DNA of 64,000 nucleotides. Origin: Jiangella gansuensis DSM 44835 (GTDB lineage Bacteria > Actinomycetota > Actinomycetes > Jiangellales > Jiangellaceae). Below the pieces are notes generated by a model that did not search any database, was not told the origin of the DNA, and saw nothing but the letters and a program-made list of their open reading frames with translations. Within the stretch, counting starts at the first letter, position 1. Every line of letters begins with the position of its first letter. The position numbers and the translations under genes are program-made. This document shows positions 7,791 through 17,180 of the stretch, one piece after another. The DNA lies in contig NZ_KI911782.1 of assembly GCF_000515395.1 (NCBI RefSeq), forward strand, positions 5,521,781 to 5,585,780. The letters are read 5' to 3'.

Positions 7791-9250
7791 GGCGAGCTCT
7801 CCGGCTGCTGGGCCCACCAGCGCAGCAGCTCGGCGCGGGCGGCTTCCTCGTCCAGGACGCCCTCGTCGAGACGGACCTCCAGCATGTGCTTGTAGGCGCG
7901 GCCGACCACCGGTCCCGGCGCGATGGCGAGGATCTTCATAATCTGGTTGCCGTCGAGGTCCGGGCGGATGGCCGCCAGTTCCTCCTCCTCGGCCAGCCGG
8001 TCGATGCGCTCCTCCAGGCTGTCGTACGAGCGCTGCAACGCCTGCGCCTTGCGGCGGTTGCGAGTGGTGCAGTCGGCGCGGGTCAGCACGTGCAGCCTGG
8101 CCAGCTCGTCGCCGGCGTCGCGCACGTACCGGCGCACGGCGGAGTCGGTCCACTCTCCCCCGCCGTAGCCGTGGAAGCGCAGATGCAACTGGGTGAGCAG
8201 AACCACGCTGTCGACGACGGCGGTCGGGTAGCGCAGCGCGGTCAGCCGCTTTCGCGCCATCTTGGCCCCCACCACGTCGTGGTGATGGAAGCTCACGCCG
8301 CCGCCGCTCTCGAACCGGCGAGTCCGCGGCTTGCCGATGTCGTGCAGCAGTGCCGCGAGCCGTGCCACCAGGTCCGGCCCACCGCCGGGCAGCCGGTCTT
8401 CCAACTCGATCGCCTGTTCCAGCACGGTGAGCGAGTGCTCGTAGACGTCCTTGTGCCGGTGGTGCTCGTCGATCTCCAGCCGTAGCGCGGGCAGCTCCGG
8501 CAGGACCCGGTCGGCCAGGCCGGTGTCGACCAACAGGGTCAGCCCCGTGCGCGGCCGCGGCGAGAGCAGCAGCTTGGTGAGCTCGTCGCGGATCCGCTCG
8601 GCGGAAACGATCTCGATGCGTTCGGCCATGTCGCTCATCGCGGCCACCACCTCGGGCGCGACGGCGAAGCCCAGCTGCGAGGCGAACCGGGCGGCGCGCA
8701 TCATCCGCAGCGGATCGTCGGAGAACGACTGCTGTGGAGTCCCCGGAGTCCGGATGACCTTGCGGCTCAGGTCGCCCAGACCGCCGTGCGGGTCGACGAA
8801 CTCGCGGCCTGGCAGCATCACCGCCATCGCGTTGACGGTGAAGTCGCGGCGCACGAGGTCCTCGGTGATGGACTCGCCGTACTGGACCTCCGGCTTGCGG
8901 CTGGCGCCGTCGTAGCTGTCGGCCCGGTACGTGGTGACCTCGATCTGGAAGCCACCCTTGTGGGCGCCGATGGTGCCGAACTTCTGCCCGACGTCCCAGA
9001 TGGTGTCGGCCCAGCCGGACAGCAGCCGCTTCGTCTGCTCCGGCCGAGCGGACGTCGTGAAATCGAGGTCCTGGCCGAGGCGGTCGAGAAGAGCGTCCCG
9101 GACGGAACCACCCACCAGTGCCAGTTCGTGGCCGGCGGCCTGGAAACGGGCGCCCAGCTCGTCGACCACCGGGGCGATGCGCAGCAACTGCCGCACCGCC
9201 TGCCGCTGAGCCTTCGAGAGCACGTCGGTCGTTTCCTTCGGTTCGGTCAC
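7787..9250 (-). CDS. cca: CCA tRNA nucleotidyltransferase
   Basis: Adds or repairs the 3'-CCA end of tRNAs with CTP and ATP. N-terminal nucleotidyltransferase domain with LVGGSVRDALLDRLGQDLDF (the GG and the DxD metal ligands are present), then the RRDFTVNAM and DDPLRMMRAARFASQLGF motifs of class II enzymes, then an HD domain (LLHDIGKPRTR) as in bacterial bifunctional members. I use GTG 9250, which begins VTEPKETTDVLSKAQ; a GTG at 9289 is also in frame and would add 13 residues. It sits divergent to the NUDIX gene, the order seen next to murJ in many actinobacteria. Confidence 0.95.
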   Translation of the reverse strand: MTEPKETTDVLSKAQRQAVRQLLRIAPVVDELGARFQAAGHELALVGGSVRDALLDRLGQDLDFTTSARPEQTKRLLSGWADTIWDVGQKFGTIGAHKGGFQIEVTTYRADSYDGASRKPEVQYGESITEDLVRRDFTVNAMAVMLPGREFVDPHGGLGDLSRKVIRTPGTPQQSFSDDPLRMMRAARFASQLGFAVAPEVVAAMSDMAERIEIVSAERIRDELTKLLLSPRPRTGLTLLVDTGLADRVLPELPALRLEIDEHHRHKDVYEHSLTVLEQAIELEDRLPGGGPDLVARLAALLHDIGKPRTRRFESGGGVSFHHHDVVGAKMARKRLTALRYPTAVVDSVVLLTQLHLRFHGYGGGEWTDSAVRRYVRDAGDELARLHVLTRADCTTRNRRKAQALQRSYDSLEERIDRLAEEEELAAIRPDLDGNQIMKILAIAPGPVVGRAYKHMLEVRLDEGVLDEEAARAELLRWWAQQPESSP

Positions 9251-9353
9251 GACGCACCAGGGTACGGCTCCCGGCCCGCGGCGAACCAACCACGCCCCGG
9301 CCCACCCGGCGGAGCGTCGCAGCTCGGGGGAGCAACCCGGTTACTCTGGACGT

Positions 9354-9917
9354 ATGCCCGGCTCGCCGCCCACGCCAGCCGACGGCTCGAACCGGCGACG
9401 TCGGGGCCCGAGGCGTCGGCGGAAGTCGGGACGGCCCAGGCTGCGCACCGTGCGGGAGACCTCAGCGGGCGGGCTCGTGGTCGACGATTACGAGGATGCC
9501 TCGGCGGTGGCCCTGATCGGCCGGATCGACCGGCGCGGCCGATTGGAGTGGGTGCTGCCGAAGGGACACGTGGAGGCCGGCGAAACGCCGGAGCAGGCTG
9601 CGGTCAGAGAGGTGTGGGAGGAAACTGGGCTGCAGTCCAAGGTCGTCACCGCGGTGGGCGACATCGACTACTGGTTCGTTGCGGGTAATCGGAGGATCCA
9701 CAAGACGGTGCACCACTTTCTCCTGGAAGCAACTGGCGGGAGCCTGAGCACCGACGACGTGGAGGTGAGTGACGTGGCATGGGTGCCGCTGGACGAGTTG
9801 GCCGAGCGGATGCGCTACGCGTCCGAGCGGCGGCTGGCCCGACGGCTGCGCGAACTCCTTCCTGCCGCGCCGAGCCTGGAGACGGCGGCCGACCAGCGTC
9901 ACGAGGACACGCCGTGA
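9354..9917 (+). CDS. NUDIX hydrolase
   Basis: 187-residue hydrolase of a nucleoside diphosphate linked to another moiety. The complete Nudix box GHVEAGETPEQAAVREVWEE followed by TGL sits at about residues 67-89, with all catalytic Glu residues. The N-terminal 35 residues are Pro/Arg-rich and lack homology, as often seen in this murJ-linked NUDIX subgroup. A -10-like TACTCT (9342-9347) lies only six bases before the ATG and no ribosome-binding site is present, so a leaderless mRNA is likely. The stop overlaps the next start (GTGA), placing it at the head of the NUDIX-DUF6049-murJ-sigM operon. Confidence 0.92.
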   Translation: MPGSPPTPADGSNRRRRGPRRRRKSGRPRLRTVRETSAGGLVVDDYEDASAVALIGRIDRRGRLEWVLPKGHVEAGETPEQAAVREVWEETGLQSKVVTAVGDIDYWFVAGNRRIHKTVHHFLLEATGGSLSTDDVEVSDVAWVPLDELAERMRYASERRLARRLRELLPAAPSLETAADQRHEDTP

Positions 9918-12058
9918 GCCGGCGCCTGCTCCTGGTGTCCGCCGCGGTCCTGACGACGGTGCTGGGGCCCGCCGCCAGCGGCGCCCAGGCGGCCGACCCA
10001 CCCGCCGAGACCGGCCCCACCGCGGTCAGCACCCTGCAGGGGGTGACGCCCAGTGTCCTCACGCCGGAACAACAGTCGCTCACCCTCACCGGCTCGGTCC
10101 ACAACACCGGTGACACCGAGCTGCAGAACGTCCAGGCGCTGCCCCGCTTCAGCCGGGTGCCGCTGGACAGCCGCACCGACGTGCGCCGGGTGTCCGCCGA
10201 CGAAGAGATCAACCCCGGCCAGCGTTACGGCGACGTCCACGACGTCGTCGGCGACTCACTCCAGCCGGGTGAGGTGGGCACGTTCTCGCTCGAGATCCCC
10301 ACCACCCTGCTCGAGTTCGACCAGGCCGGTGTCTACACCGTCGGCGTCGACATCCGGGCCACCACGCCGGAGGACGGTGCGCGCATCACCGTCTCGTCCG
10401 CGCGCACGGTCGTGCCGTGGGTGGACAGTCCAGGCGAGCTGCCCACGGTGCCGGTCGGGCTGATGTGGCCGCTGGCGGCCCGGCCCACCAGCATGCCCGG
10501 CGGCACCTTGCTCGACGACTCCGTAGCCGCCCAGCTCGGCACCGAGGGTTCGCTGACCGGGCTGGTCGAGGCCGGCGCCGGTGCGCCGGTCACCTGGGCA
10601 CTCGACCCCGACCTGCTCGACACCGTCAACGTCATGGCCGAGGGGTACCAGGTCATGTCGCCGTCCGGTCCGGTCGAGGGTTCGCAGGCCGACTCCGATG
10701 CCGCACGCGAGTGGCAGCGTGCGTTCTCCGATGCCACCAGCGAGCGCGAGGTGTGGGTGCTGCCGTACGCACTGCCGGATGTCGCGTCGCTGGTCGCGGG
10801 AGAGCCCGACCTCGCCGGCGAACTGTCCGTCCAGGCGCAGGTGGCGGCGGAGGGCACCGCCGAGTCCATCGAGGGCACCGCCGGAGTCGCCTGGCTCGAC
10901 GCCGCGTCGGTCACCGACCAGGTGCTCGGGACGCTCGCCGAGGCCGGCACCCGGACCGTCGTGGTTCCCGGCAACGCCGTCGAGGAGTCGACGGCCCTCG
11001 GCGAGGTCACGGCCGGTGAACACACCATGCGGGTGGTGGCCGCCGACCTCGGCCTCAGCGACGCCCTGGGCGATGCCGCCGCCGTCGACGATCCACAGGC
11101 TGCCGCCGTCGACCTGAGGCAACGTTGGATCGCCGAGACCGCCATGGTCGCCCTGGCCGCGGCCGCCGACGACACCGAGCCCGGGCTGCTGGTCGCCGCG
11201 CCGCCCGTGCGCTGGCAGCCGGACCCGTCGGTCGCGCAGTCGATCATCGACACCTGGTCGTCCATCCCGTGGGTCGCCGCCACCGATGTCGCCGGCGCGG
11301 AGCCGCCCGAGCCGCGCGAACGGTTCACCCTGAACCCCGTGGAGGGCACGAACCTCCTGCCGGCGGCGAACGTCGAGGCCACGGCCACGCTCGAACACGA
11401 CGCGACGCAGTACGCCAGCCTGCTCGCCGACGACGACGGCGTCACCGACCGCCTCATGCTCGCGACGCTGCGCTCGGCGTCAACCGGCTGGCGGGACGAC
11501 CCCGTCGCCGGCGCCGCGTACGCCGCCGCCATCACCGACGACCTCAGCGCTCGCTTCAACCGCATCAGCGTCACCGTGCCCGAGTCCGTCACACTGTCCA
11601 GCCGCACCGGGTCCTTCCCGCTCACCATCACCAACGATCTCTCCGAAGCCGTCACCGTCACCCTCGACATCCACTCCACCAACGTCGACCGCCTGCGCGT
11701 CGAAGAGGTGGAGCCGACCCTGGTCCAGCCGGGCGAACGGCAGCAGGTCACCGTCACCGCGGAAGCCGCCGCTAACGGCCGGGTACCGATCGCCGTGCGG
11801 CTCACCACCGCCGACGGCGTCCCCATCGGCCCGGCACAGCCCACCATCGTCAACGCCACCGACTACGGCACCATCGGCTGGATCATCGTGGGCGGCGCTG
11901 GCGCGCTGTTCGCCGCCGCCATCGTCCGGCGCACCCTGCGCAAGGGCCGTGACGACGACGCCGACCCGACTACCGACGCCGCGTCCGTCGACGACGAATC
12001 CGACGGCCGCGTCGCCCTGGCCCAGAAGCCGTCGCCGGCGCAGGAGGTCACTCGTTGA
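9914..12058 (+). CDS. Secreted/membrane-anchored DUF6049-like protein
   Basis: 714 residues with a Sec signal peptide ending AASGAQA-AD (about 27) and one C-terminal TM segment (IGWIIVGGAGALFAAAIV, about 655-675) followed by a basic/acidic cytoplasmic tail. The extracellular part has an N-terminal beta-rich region, a central alpha/beta region with repeated LDxxxVTD-type segments, and an Ig-like domain (SRTGSFPLTITNDLSEAVTV) before the TM. Its place between NUDIX and murJ matches the actinobacterial DUF6049 family, likely connected with envelope assembly; its biochemical role is unknown. GTG 9914 overlaps the NUDIX stop, and its own stop overlaps murJ (TTGA). Confidence 0.82.
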   Translation: MSRRLLLVSAAVLTTVLGPAASGAQAADPPAETGPTAVSTLQGVTPSVLTPEQQSLTLTGSVHNTGDTELQNVQALPRFSRVPLDSRTDVRRVSADEEINPGQRYGDVHDVVGDSLQPGEVGTFSLEIPTTLLEFDQAGVYTVGVDIRATTPEDGARITVSSARTVVPWVDSPGELPTVPVGLMWPLAARPTSMPGGTLLDDSVAAQLGTEGSLTGLVEAGAGAPVTWALDPDLLDTVNVMAEGYQVMSPSGPVEGSQADSDAAREWQRAFSDATSEREVWVLPYALPDVASLVAGEPDLAGELSVQAQVAAEGTAESIEGTAGVAWLDAASVTDQVLGTLAEAGTRTVVVPGNAVEESTALGEVTAGEHTMRVVAADLGLSDALGDAAAVDDPQAAAVDLRQRWIAETAMVALAAAADDTEPGLLVAAPPVRWQPDPSVAQSIIDTWSSIPWVAATDVAGAEPPEPRERFTLNPVEGTNLLPAANVEATATLEHDATQYASLLADDDGVTDRLMLATLRSASTGWRDDPVAGAAYAAAITDDLSARFNRISVTVPESVTLSSRTGSFPLTITNDLSEAVTVTLDIHSTNVDRLRVEEVEPTLVQPGERQQVTVTAEAAANGRVPIAVRLTTADGVPIGPAQPTIVNATDYGTIGWIIVGGAGALFAAAIVRRTLRKGRDDDADPTTDAASVDDESDGRVALAQKPSPAQEVTR

Positions 12059-15000
12059 CGGCCACTCAAGAGCCACCCCGCAGCTCCGGCCTGCTCGGTT
12101 CCAGCGCCATCATGGCGGCCGGCACCGTGGTGTCGCGGCTGACCGGGTTCGCGCGGGCGGCGGTCATCGCCGCGGCCATCGGGCTGACGGCCGCGACCGC
12201 CGACGTCTTCAACGTGCCCAACGTCCTGCCCAACATGATCTACATCCTGGTGGGCGGCGGGGTGCTCAACTCCGTGCTCGTGCCGGTGTTGGTGCGGGCC
12301 ATCAAGAACGACGCCGACGGCGGCCAGGCGTACTCGCAGCGTCTCTTCAGCCTGGCCGTCGCGGTGCTCGGGCTGGCCACGGCCATCGCGGTGCTGGCGG
12401 CACCGCTGCTCATGCGTCTGATCGTGGACGACCGGTACCTGCGGCCGGACATGCAGCCGTACTTCGACAACATGGTCATGTTCGCGCGGTTCTGCCTGCC
12501 CCAGATCTTCTTCTACGGGCTGTACGTGCTGATCGGCCAGATGCTCAACGCCAAGGGCCGGTTCGGCCCGATGATGTGGTCGCCGATCCTCAACAACGTC
12601 GTGGCCATCGCGGTGTTCGGCGTGTTCCTGGTGGTCTACGGCACGCAGGGCTTCGAGCCGTTCACCAGCACCCAGACCCTGCTGCTGGGGCTGGGTTCGA
12701 CGCTCGGCGTGGTGGCGCAGGCGCTGGTGCTGATCCCGGTGCTGCGCAAGACCGGGTTCTCACTGCGTTTCCGCACCGACTGGCGCGGTCACGGACTGGG
12801 CGAGTCGGTCCGGCTCGGGTTGTGGACGGTCGCGTTCGTCGTCGTCAACCAGCTGGCCTACCTCGTCGTGGTCAAGGTCGCCTCGGGTGCCAGCAGCGTG
12901 AGCGCCGGCGACTCCGGCGCCGGCTACTCGGTGTACGCGAACGCGATGCTGATCATGATGGTGCCGCACTCGGTCATCACCGTGTCGCTCGCGACGGCGC
13001 TGCTGCCCCGGCTGTCCGAGATGGCCGCCGACGGCGAGCTGGACGAGGTCCGCACCAGGCTGATCTCGGCGCTGCGGATGTGCCTGGCGGTCATCGTCCC
13101 GCTCGGCGCCCTGATGGCGGCATTGGCGTTCCCGCTGACCGCCATGATCTTCGACTACGGGTCCGCCGGCGGGCAGACCGACCGGCTCGCGTTGACGCTC
13201 GTCCTCCTGATGCCGGGTCTGGTCGCGTTCACCGTCCACTACATGGTGCTGCGCGGCTTCTACGCGCTGCAGGACACCAAGACGCCGTTCTACACGCAGA
13301 TCTGGGTGTCGGCCGTCATCATGATCGCCGCGGTCGGCGTCGCCGTCGCCGCGCCGGGTAACCAGTACGTCACCATGGCGCTGGCCGGCGGGTACAGCCT
13401 CGGCTATCTCGTCGGAGCCATCGTCGGCGCCCGCCGGCTCCAGCGCCGCATCGGGCCGCTCGCCGGCGGCGAGCTGATACAGCACGTCATCCGGCTGCTC
13501 GTCCATTCGGCCATCGCCGCCACCCTGGCGTGGCTGGTCTGGCGCGGCTGGAGCTCGCTCGGCGCGCTCGACGCGTTGCCGTCCATGCTGGTGCGGCTGG
13601 TCGAGCTCATCGTCGGCGGCACGGTGGGCGTGGCCACGTTCGTGGGCCTGGCGTACGCGTTCCGCGTCCAGGAAGTCCGGCGCGCCGTGGCGCTCGTCCT
13701 GGCCAAGCTGCGCGGCGGTTCGGCACAGCCGGCGATCGACCCCGGCGACCTGCTCGAGGACACCGCCGAGTACCAGCTGCCCGCCGAGACCGGCACGTTG
13801 AGCATCTTCCGCCGGCCGATGGACCCCGACATGACGTCGGAGTTCTTCCTCGACGAGACGCTGCCGGGGGTGCCGAGCTTCTTCGACACGACGGCGCACA
13901 CGCATCGCGACCGAACCGGCCTGGTTCGCCCTACCATGGACCTGGACGGGGGTCGCGACGGTGCGAGGGCTGCCCAGCCCCTTGCCGGCACCCAAGCGGG
14001 TCCCTCGGCGGAGGCGATGCTGGACCGACGCGGGCCGCTCCCGGGGCAACGGCGCACGGTCGCCGGACGCTACCGGTTCGAGCGCCTGCTCGATGACTCC
14101 GACGGCGTCCAGTCCTGGCAGGCGGTCGACGACGTGCTGCGCCGCGCCGTCTTCGTCCAGGCCATCGCGTCGAACGACCCCCGAGCACCGGGGTACGCCA
14201 CCGCGGCCCGCGTGTCCTCCACGGTGTCCGATCCGCGCTTCCTGCGCATCCTCGACATCGGTGCCGACGACGTCACGTATGTCGTGCGCGAATGGACCCC
14301 GGGGCAGAGCCTCGCCGCACTGCTGGCCAGCGGTGCGTTCCACCCGGAGCAGGCGGCCGCGATCTGCCGTGAGGTGGCCGAGGCGCTGGCCACGGCGCAC
14401 GCGCAGGGCCTGGCGCACCGCCACCTCGACCCCAGCCTGGTCTTCGTCACGGCCGACGGCTCGGTCAAGATCGCCGGGTTGGAGACGGAGCACGCGCTGC
14501 GCGGCCCGGCCCCGATACCCGACGGGCTCGGCGACGGCCAGCCCGACCCGTCCGGCCGGCCGAGTGCGGCCGAGCTCGACACCATCGGTATCGGCTCCGT
14601 TCTGTATGCGGGGCTGACCGCCCGCTGGCCCACGGGTGCCGGCGGGCTGCCGGCCGCGCCGCTCATCGACGGCCGGCTCGCCTCGCCCCGGCAGGTCCGG
14701 CCGGGAGTGCCGCGGCACCTCGACGCCGTCACCGACCGCTCCATCGGCCACGCCCGCCGGCATCACGCACCGCCGCTGGTCACGCCGGTCGAGGTCGCGG
14801 CCGAACTGGCCGCCGGAGCCAGGCCGCAGCGGACGGTCATCACCGAACCGCCCCGGATCACCGACCAGCCGCCGGCGCTCCTGGACGAGCCCGGCACGCC
14901 ACCACCGCCGAGCCGCATCGAGCAACGCCGCGAGCGCCGCCGCTCCGGACGTACCGCGCGGCTGCTCGGGGTCATGGCCGCGATGCTCCTGCTGGTCGGG

Positions 15001-15573
15001 GCCACCCTGGTGGGTCTGCAACTGCTGCTCGGCGCCATCGACGACGCCGGCGACGACGACACCGCCGCGCCGCCGTCGTCGTCGGCCACCGCCACGGACC
15101 CGCCGGAGACGCCGCAGGCCGAACCCACCCCCGTCGCGCTCGGCGGTGCTACCGACTTCGACCCCGCCGGCAACGGCGAGGAGAACCCCAGCGACGTCGA
15201 CAACGCGATCGACGGCGACCCGGAGACCGCCTGGACCACGGTCAACTACTACGACCCGCTCGAGGCGCAGAAGGACGGCGTCGGGCTGTACCTCGACCTC
15301 GGTGAGGCGGTGTCGGTGCGCGAGGTGCGTCTCACCCTGCTCAGCGCCGACAACGACCTGCAGATCATGGTGGCTCCGCCGGATGCCGGCGAGGCGCCCG
15401 GCGATCTCGATGGCTGGACCCCGGTCGGCGCCGTCGAAGGGTCCGAGCAGAATGTCACGCACACGCTTGACGAGGCCGTCAGCACCCGGTACGTCCTCGT
15501 GTGGTTCACACGGTTACCGATCGACGACGGCAACTACCGAGGCGGCATCGCCGAAGCGGAGGTGTTGGGGTGA
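12055..15573 (+). CDS. murJ: MurJ lipid II flippase fused to a pseudokinase and discoidin-like domain
   Basis: 1172 residues. Residues 1 to about 530 form the 14-TM MurJ/MviN flippase that moves lipid II across the membrane. Residues about 665-910 form a kinase-like domain that has lost its key residues: the glycine loop reads LLDDSDGVQSW, the VAIK Lys is replaced (VFVQAI), HRD reads HRH-LDPSLVF, and DFG reads AGLE. A further TM (971-996) leads to an extracellular beta-sandwich of the discoidin/F5-8C type (LGGATDFDPAGNGEENPSDV ... VREVRLTLLS). This layout matches mycobacterial MviN (Rv3910), whose pseudokinase is phosphorylated by PknB and bound by FhaA. The TTG start overlaps the previous stop and follows GGAGGT. 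Confidence 0.95.
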   Translation: MTATQEPPRSSGLLGSSAIMAAGTVVSRLTGFARAAVIAAAIGLTAATADVFNVPNVLPNMIYILVGGGVLNSVLVPVLVRAIKNDADGGQAYSQRLFSLAVAVLGLATAIAVLAAPLLMRLIVDDRYLRPDMQPYFDNMVMFARFCLPQIFFYGLYVLIGQMLNAKGRFGPMMWSPILNNVVAIAVFGVFLVVYGTQGFEPFTSTQTLLLGLGSTLGVVAQALVLIPVLRKTGFSLRFRTDWRGHGLGESVRLGLWTVAFVVVNQLAYLVVVKVASGASSVSAGDSGAGYSVYANAMLIMMVPHSVITVSLATALLPRLSEMAADGELDEVRTRLISALRMCLAVIVPLGALMAALAFPLTAMIFDYGSAGGQTDRLALTLVLLMPGLVAFTVHYMVLRGFYALQDTKTPFYTQIWVSAVIMIAAVGVAVAAPGNQYVTMALAGGYSLGYLVGAIVGARRLQRRIGPLAGGELIQHVIRLLVHSAIAATLAWLVWRGWSSLGALDALPSMLVRLVELIVGGTVGVATFVGLAYAFRVQEVRRAVALVLAKLRGGSAQPAIDPGDLLEDTAEYQLPAETGTLSIFRRPMDPDMTSEFFLDETLPGVPSFFDTTAHTHRDRTGLVRPTMDLDGGRDGARAAQPLAGTQAGPSAEAMLDRRGPLPGQRRTVAGRYRFERLLDDSDGVQSWQAVDDVLRRAVFVQAIASNDPRAPGYATAARVSSTVSDPRFLRILDIGADDVTYVVREWTPGQSLAALLASGAFHPEQAAAICREVAEALATAHAQGLAHRHLDPSLVFVTADGSVKIAGLETEHALRGPAPIPDGLGDGQPDPSGRPSAAELDTIGIGSVLYAGLTARWPTGAGGLPAAPLIDGRLASPRQVRPGVPRHLDAVTDRSIGHARRHHAPPLVTPVEVAAELAAGARPQRTVITEPPRITDQPPALLDEPGTPPPPSRIEQRRERRRSGRTARLLGVMAAMLLLVGATLVGLQLLLGAIDDAGDDDTAAPPSSSATATDPPETPQAEPTPVALGGATDFDPAGNGEENPSDVDNAIDGDPETAWTTVNYYDPLEAQKDGVGLYLDLGEAVSVREVRLTLLSADNDLQIMVAPPDAGEAPGDLDGWTPVGAVEGSEQNVTHTLDEAVSTRYVLVWFTRLPIDDGNYRGGIAEAEVLG

Positions 15574-16253
15574 CACAGCCCCAGCGAGGGCACGAGGTGA
15601 CCGACGAGGCGTTGTTGCGCCGCCACGTCGACGGCGATGCCGAAGCCTTCGGCGAACTGTTCTCGCGTCACCAGGATCGCCTCTGGGCGGTGGCGCTGCG
15701 TACGCTCGGCGATCCGCACGACGCCGCGGACGCTCTCCAGGACGCGATGATCAACGCGTTCCGGCGGGCGGCGTCGTTCCGGTCCGAGTCGGCGGTCACC
15801 ACCTGGCTGCACCGCATCGTCGTCAACGCGTGTCTCGACCGGGTGCGGCACAGTGCCGCCCGGCCGGCCGACCCGGTCGCCTTCGACGGCACCGAGGTGG
15901 GCGGCGTGACTCCGGTCACCGAGCCGAGCAGCGACCCGGCGGAACAGACGGCACTGCGCGTCGACCTGGAGCACGCACTGGCGTCACTGCCCGACGAGCA
16001 GCGAGTCCCGCTCGTGCTGGTCGACGTCGAGGGGTTCCCAGTCGCGGAGGCCGCCCAGATGCTCGGTCTCCCGGTCGGCACCGTCAAGAGCCGCTGTGCC
16101 CGGGCCCGCGCAAAGCTCGTGCCGCTGCTCGCGCCCGGTCGGCAGGCACCGGATCGGTCCGCGCCGGAGCCGGTGGCGCCCAGCGGGAACCAGCCCGGAG
16201 GCGGCGACGTCCCATCCAGGACAAGGCGAGGACCAGGAGGTGAGCGTCGGTGA
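15570..16253 (+). CDS. sigM: ECF RNA polymerase sigma factor SigM
   Basis: 227 residues with both ECF regions: region 2 (ALLRRHVDGDAEAFGELFSR, then DAADALQDAMINAFRRAASF and SAVTTWLHRIVVNACLDRVR) and region 4 (LASLPDEQRVPLVLVDVEGF, GLPVGTVKSRCARARAKL). Position directly after murJ and before a zinc anti-sigma factor and trxB is the SigM neighbourhood of mycobacteria and streptomycetes. I choose GTG 15570 because it overlaps the murJ stop (GTGA) and follows GCGGAGGTG. A disordered Pro/Gly tail follows region 4. It is expected to direct genes for envelope or oxidative stress; its own promoter would be upstream in the operon. Confidence 0.92.
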   Translation: MTQPQRGHEVTDEALLRRHVDGDAEAFGELFSRHQDRLWAVALRTLGDPHDAADALQDAMINAFRRAASFRSESAVTTWLHRIVVNACLDRVRHSAARPADPVAFDGTEVGGVTPVTEPSSDPAEQTALRVDLEHALASLPDEQRVPLVLVDVEGFPVAEAAQMLGLPVGTVKSRCARARAKLVPLLAPGRQAPDRSAPEPVAPSGNQPGGGDVPSRTRRGPGGERR

Positions 16254-17083
16254 CCGCGGCCGAAGCACATCCGCCTACCCAGGTCTTGGCCGAACTGGCC
16301 GGTGACGCCCTCGATTCGCGGCAGTCGCGCGAGATCCAGGCGCATGTCGATCAGTGCGCCCTGTGCCAGGAGACGTTGGGCCGGCTCACGCGGGTGACGG
16401 CCACGCTGCGGGAGGCACCCGCCGACGTCCCCATGCCGGAGTTCGTCGCGGCCCGCATCGGGGCTGCCCTGGCGGCCGAGCACGCGAGCCGGTCCGAACC
16501 GGCCGACGGCGCCCGCGGCTCCGGCGACGGCGACCCGGCTGACGGCGAAGGCGGCACCGTCGCCTGGTTCCGCCGGAAGCTCCCGGCCAGCCTCGCCGCG
16601 GCCGCCAGTGTCAGTGTCCTCGGCCTGGCCGGCTACGTCGCGCTCACGTCCGGCGGCGGCGACAGTGGTGGCGACGACTCCGGCGGTGCCGAGGTGGCCG
16701 CCGGCGCGGCTGCCGACTCCGCCAGCGAGACCTCCGAGGGCGCACTGTCCGGCCAGGGCCGCGCGCTGCCGCAGGAGGAGGATCAGCCGGATATGGAGGC
16801 CGGTCCGAGCACCGTGTACGGCCAGCCCGAAGAGCTGGCCAGCCCACTCGCCAGCGCCGTCGTCGAGATCTGGGAGAGCCGCGACCAGGTGGTCGAAGGC
16901 TGTGGCCAGACTCTCGCCGACGAGCTCGGACTCGAGCTCGTGGGTTCGCGGAACGAGGGTTCCGGTGTGCTCGTCGTGCTCGACGCCGGTGACGGTGTAC
17001 TAGCCGGCTGGCAGGTCCCCACCTGCGGTGACGACAGCAGCCAGCGGATCACCGAGCCGGTCGAGGTGCCCGTCCAGGAGTGA
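16250..17083 (+). CDS. Transmembrane zinc-binding anti-sigma factor of SigM
   Basis: 277 residues. The N terminus has the zinc anti-sigma pattern HVDQCALC (His and two Cys; residues 26-33), a single TM at about 110-132 ([19 protein letters not shown]) and an extracytoplasmic C-terminal domain of about 140 residues with two Cys (EGCGQ, PTCGDD) that could form a redox-sensitive disulfide. GTG 16250 overlaps the sigM stop by four bases, so sigma and anti-sigma are made together. By position and domain it should hold SigM inactive at the membrane. The outer domain is of an unrecognised family, so the stimulus cannot be read from sequence. Confidence 0.88.
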   Translation: MTAAEAHPPTQVLAELAGDALDSRQSREIQAHVDQCALCQETLGRLTRVTATLREAPADVPMPEFVAARIGAALAAEHASRSEPADGARGSGDGDPADGEGGTVAWFRRKLPASLAAAASVSVLGLAGYVALTSGGGDSGGDDSGGAEVAAGAAADSASETSEGALSGQGRALPQEEDQPDMEAGPSTVYGQPEELASPLASAVVEIWESRDQVVEGCGQTLADELGLELVGSRNEGSGVLVVLDAGDGVLAGWQVPTCGDDSSQRITEPVEVPVQE

Positions 17084-17115
17084 CGCACGCCGCGACACCG
17101 AGTCGACCGGCGGCG

Positions 17116-17141
17116 GGAATGCCGAACGCCTAGTATCCGTT
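17116..17141 (+). promoter_or_regulatory. SigR/SigH-type promoter of trxBA
   Basis: GGAAT (17116-17120) is followed after exactly 18 bases by GTT (17139-17141). This is the GGAAT-N18-GTT consensus of the thiol-oxidative-stress sigma factor SigR (Streptomyces) / SigH (mycobacteria), whose known targets include trxBA. The transcription start should be near 17148, about 33 bases before the trxB start. Confidence 0.8.
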
Positions 17142-17180
17142 GGGGCAGATGGAAGCCGACGAGCTAGGGAAGGCACAAGC

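Noticed and set aside
7422..9335. A single long minus-strand protein covering the cca region
   Set aside because: Only its last 122 codons are protein-like (DUF3054-like); the rest is the wrong frame of cca. I split it at GTG 7790.
12760..15462. A 900-codon open frame antisense to murJ
   Set aside because: Arg/Gly/Gln-rich composition typical of high-GC shadow frames; the sense strand encodes MurJ with clear motifs.
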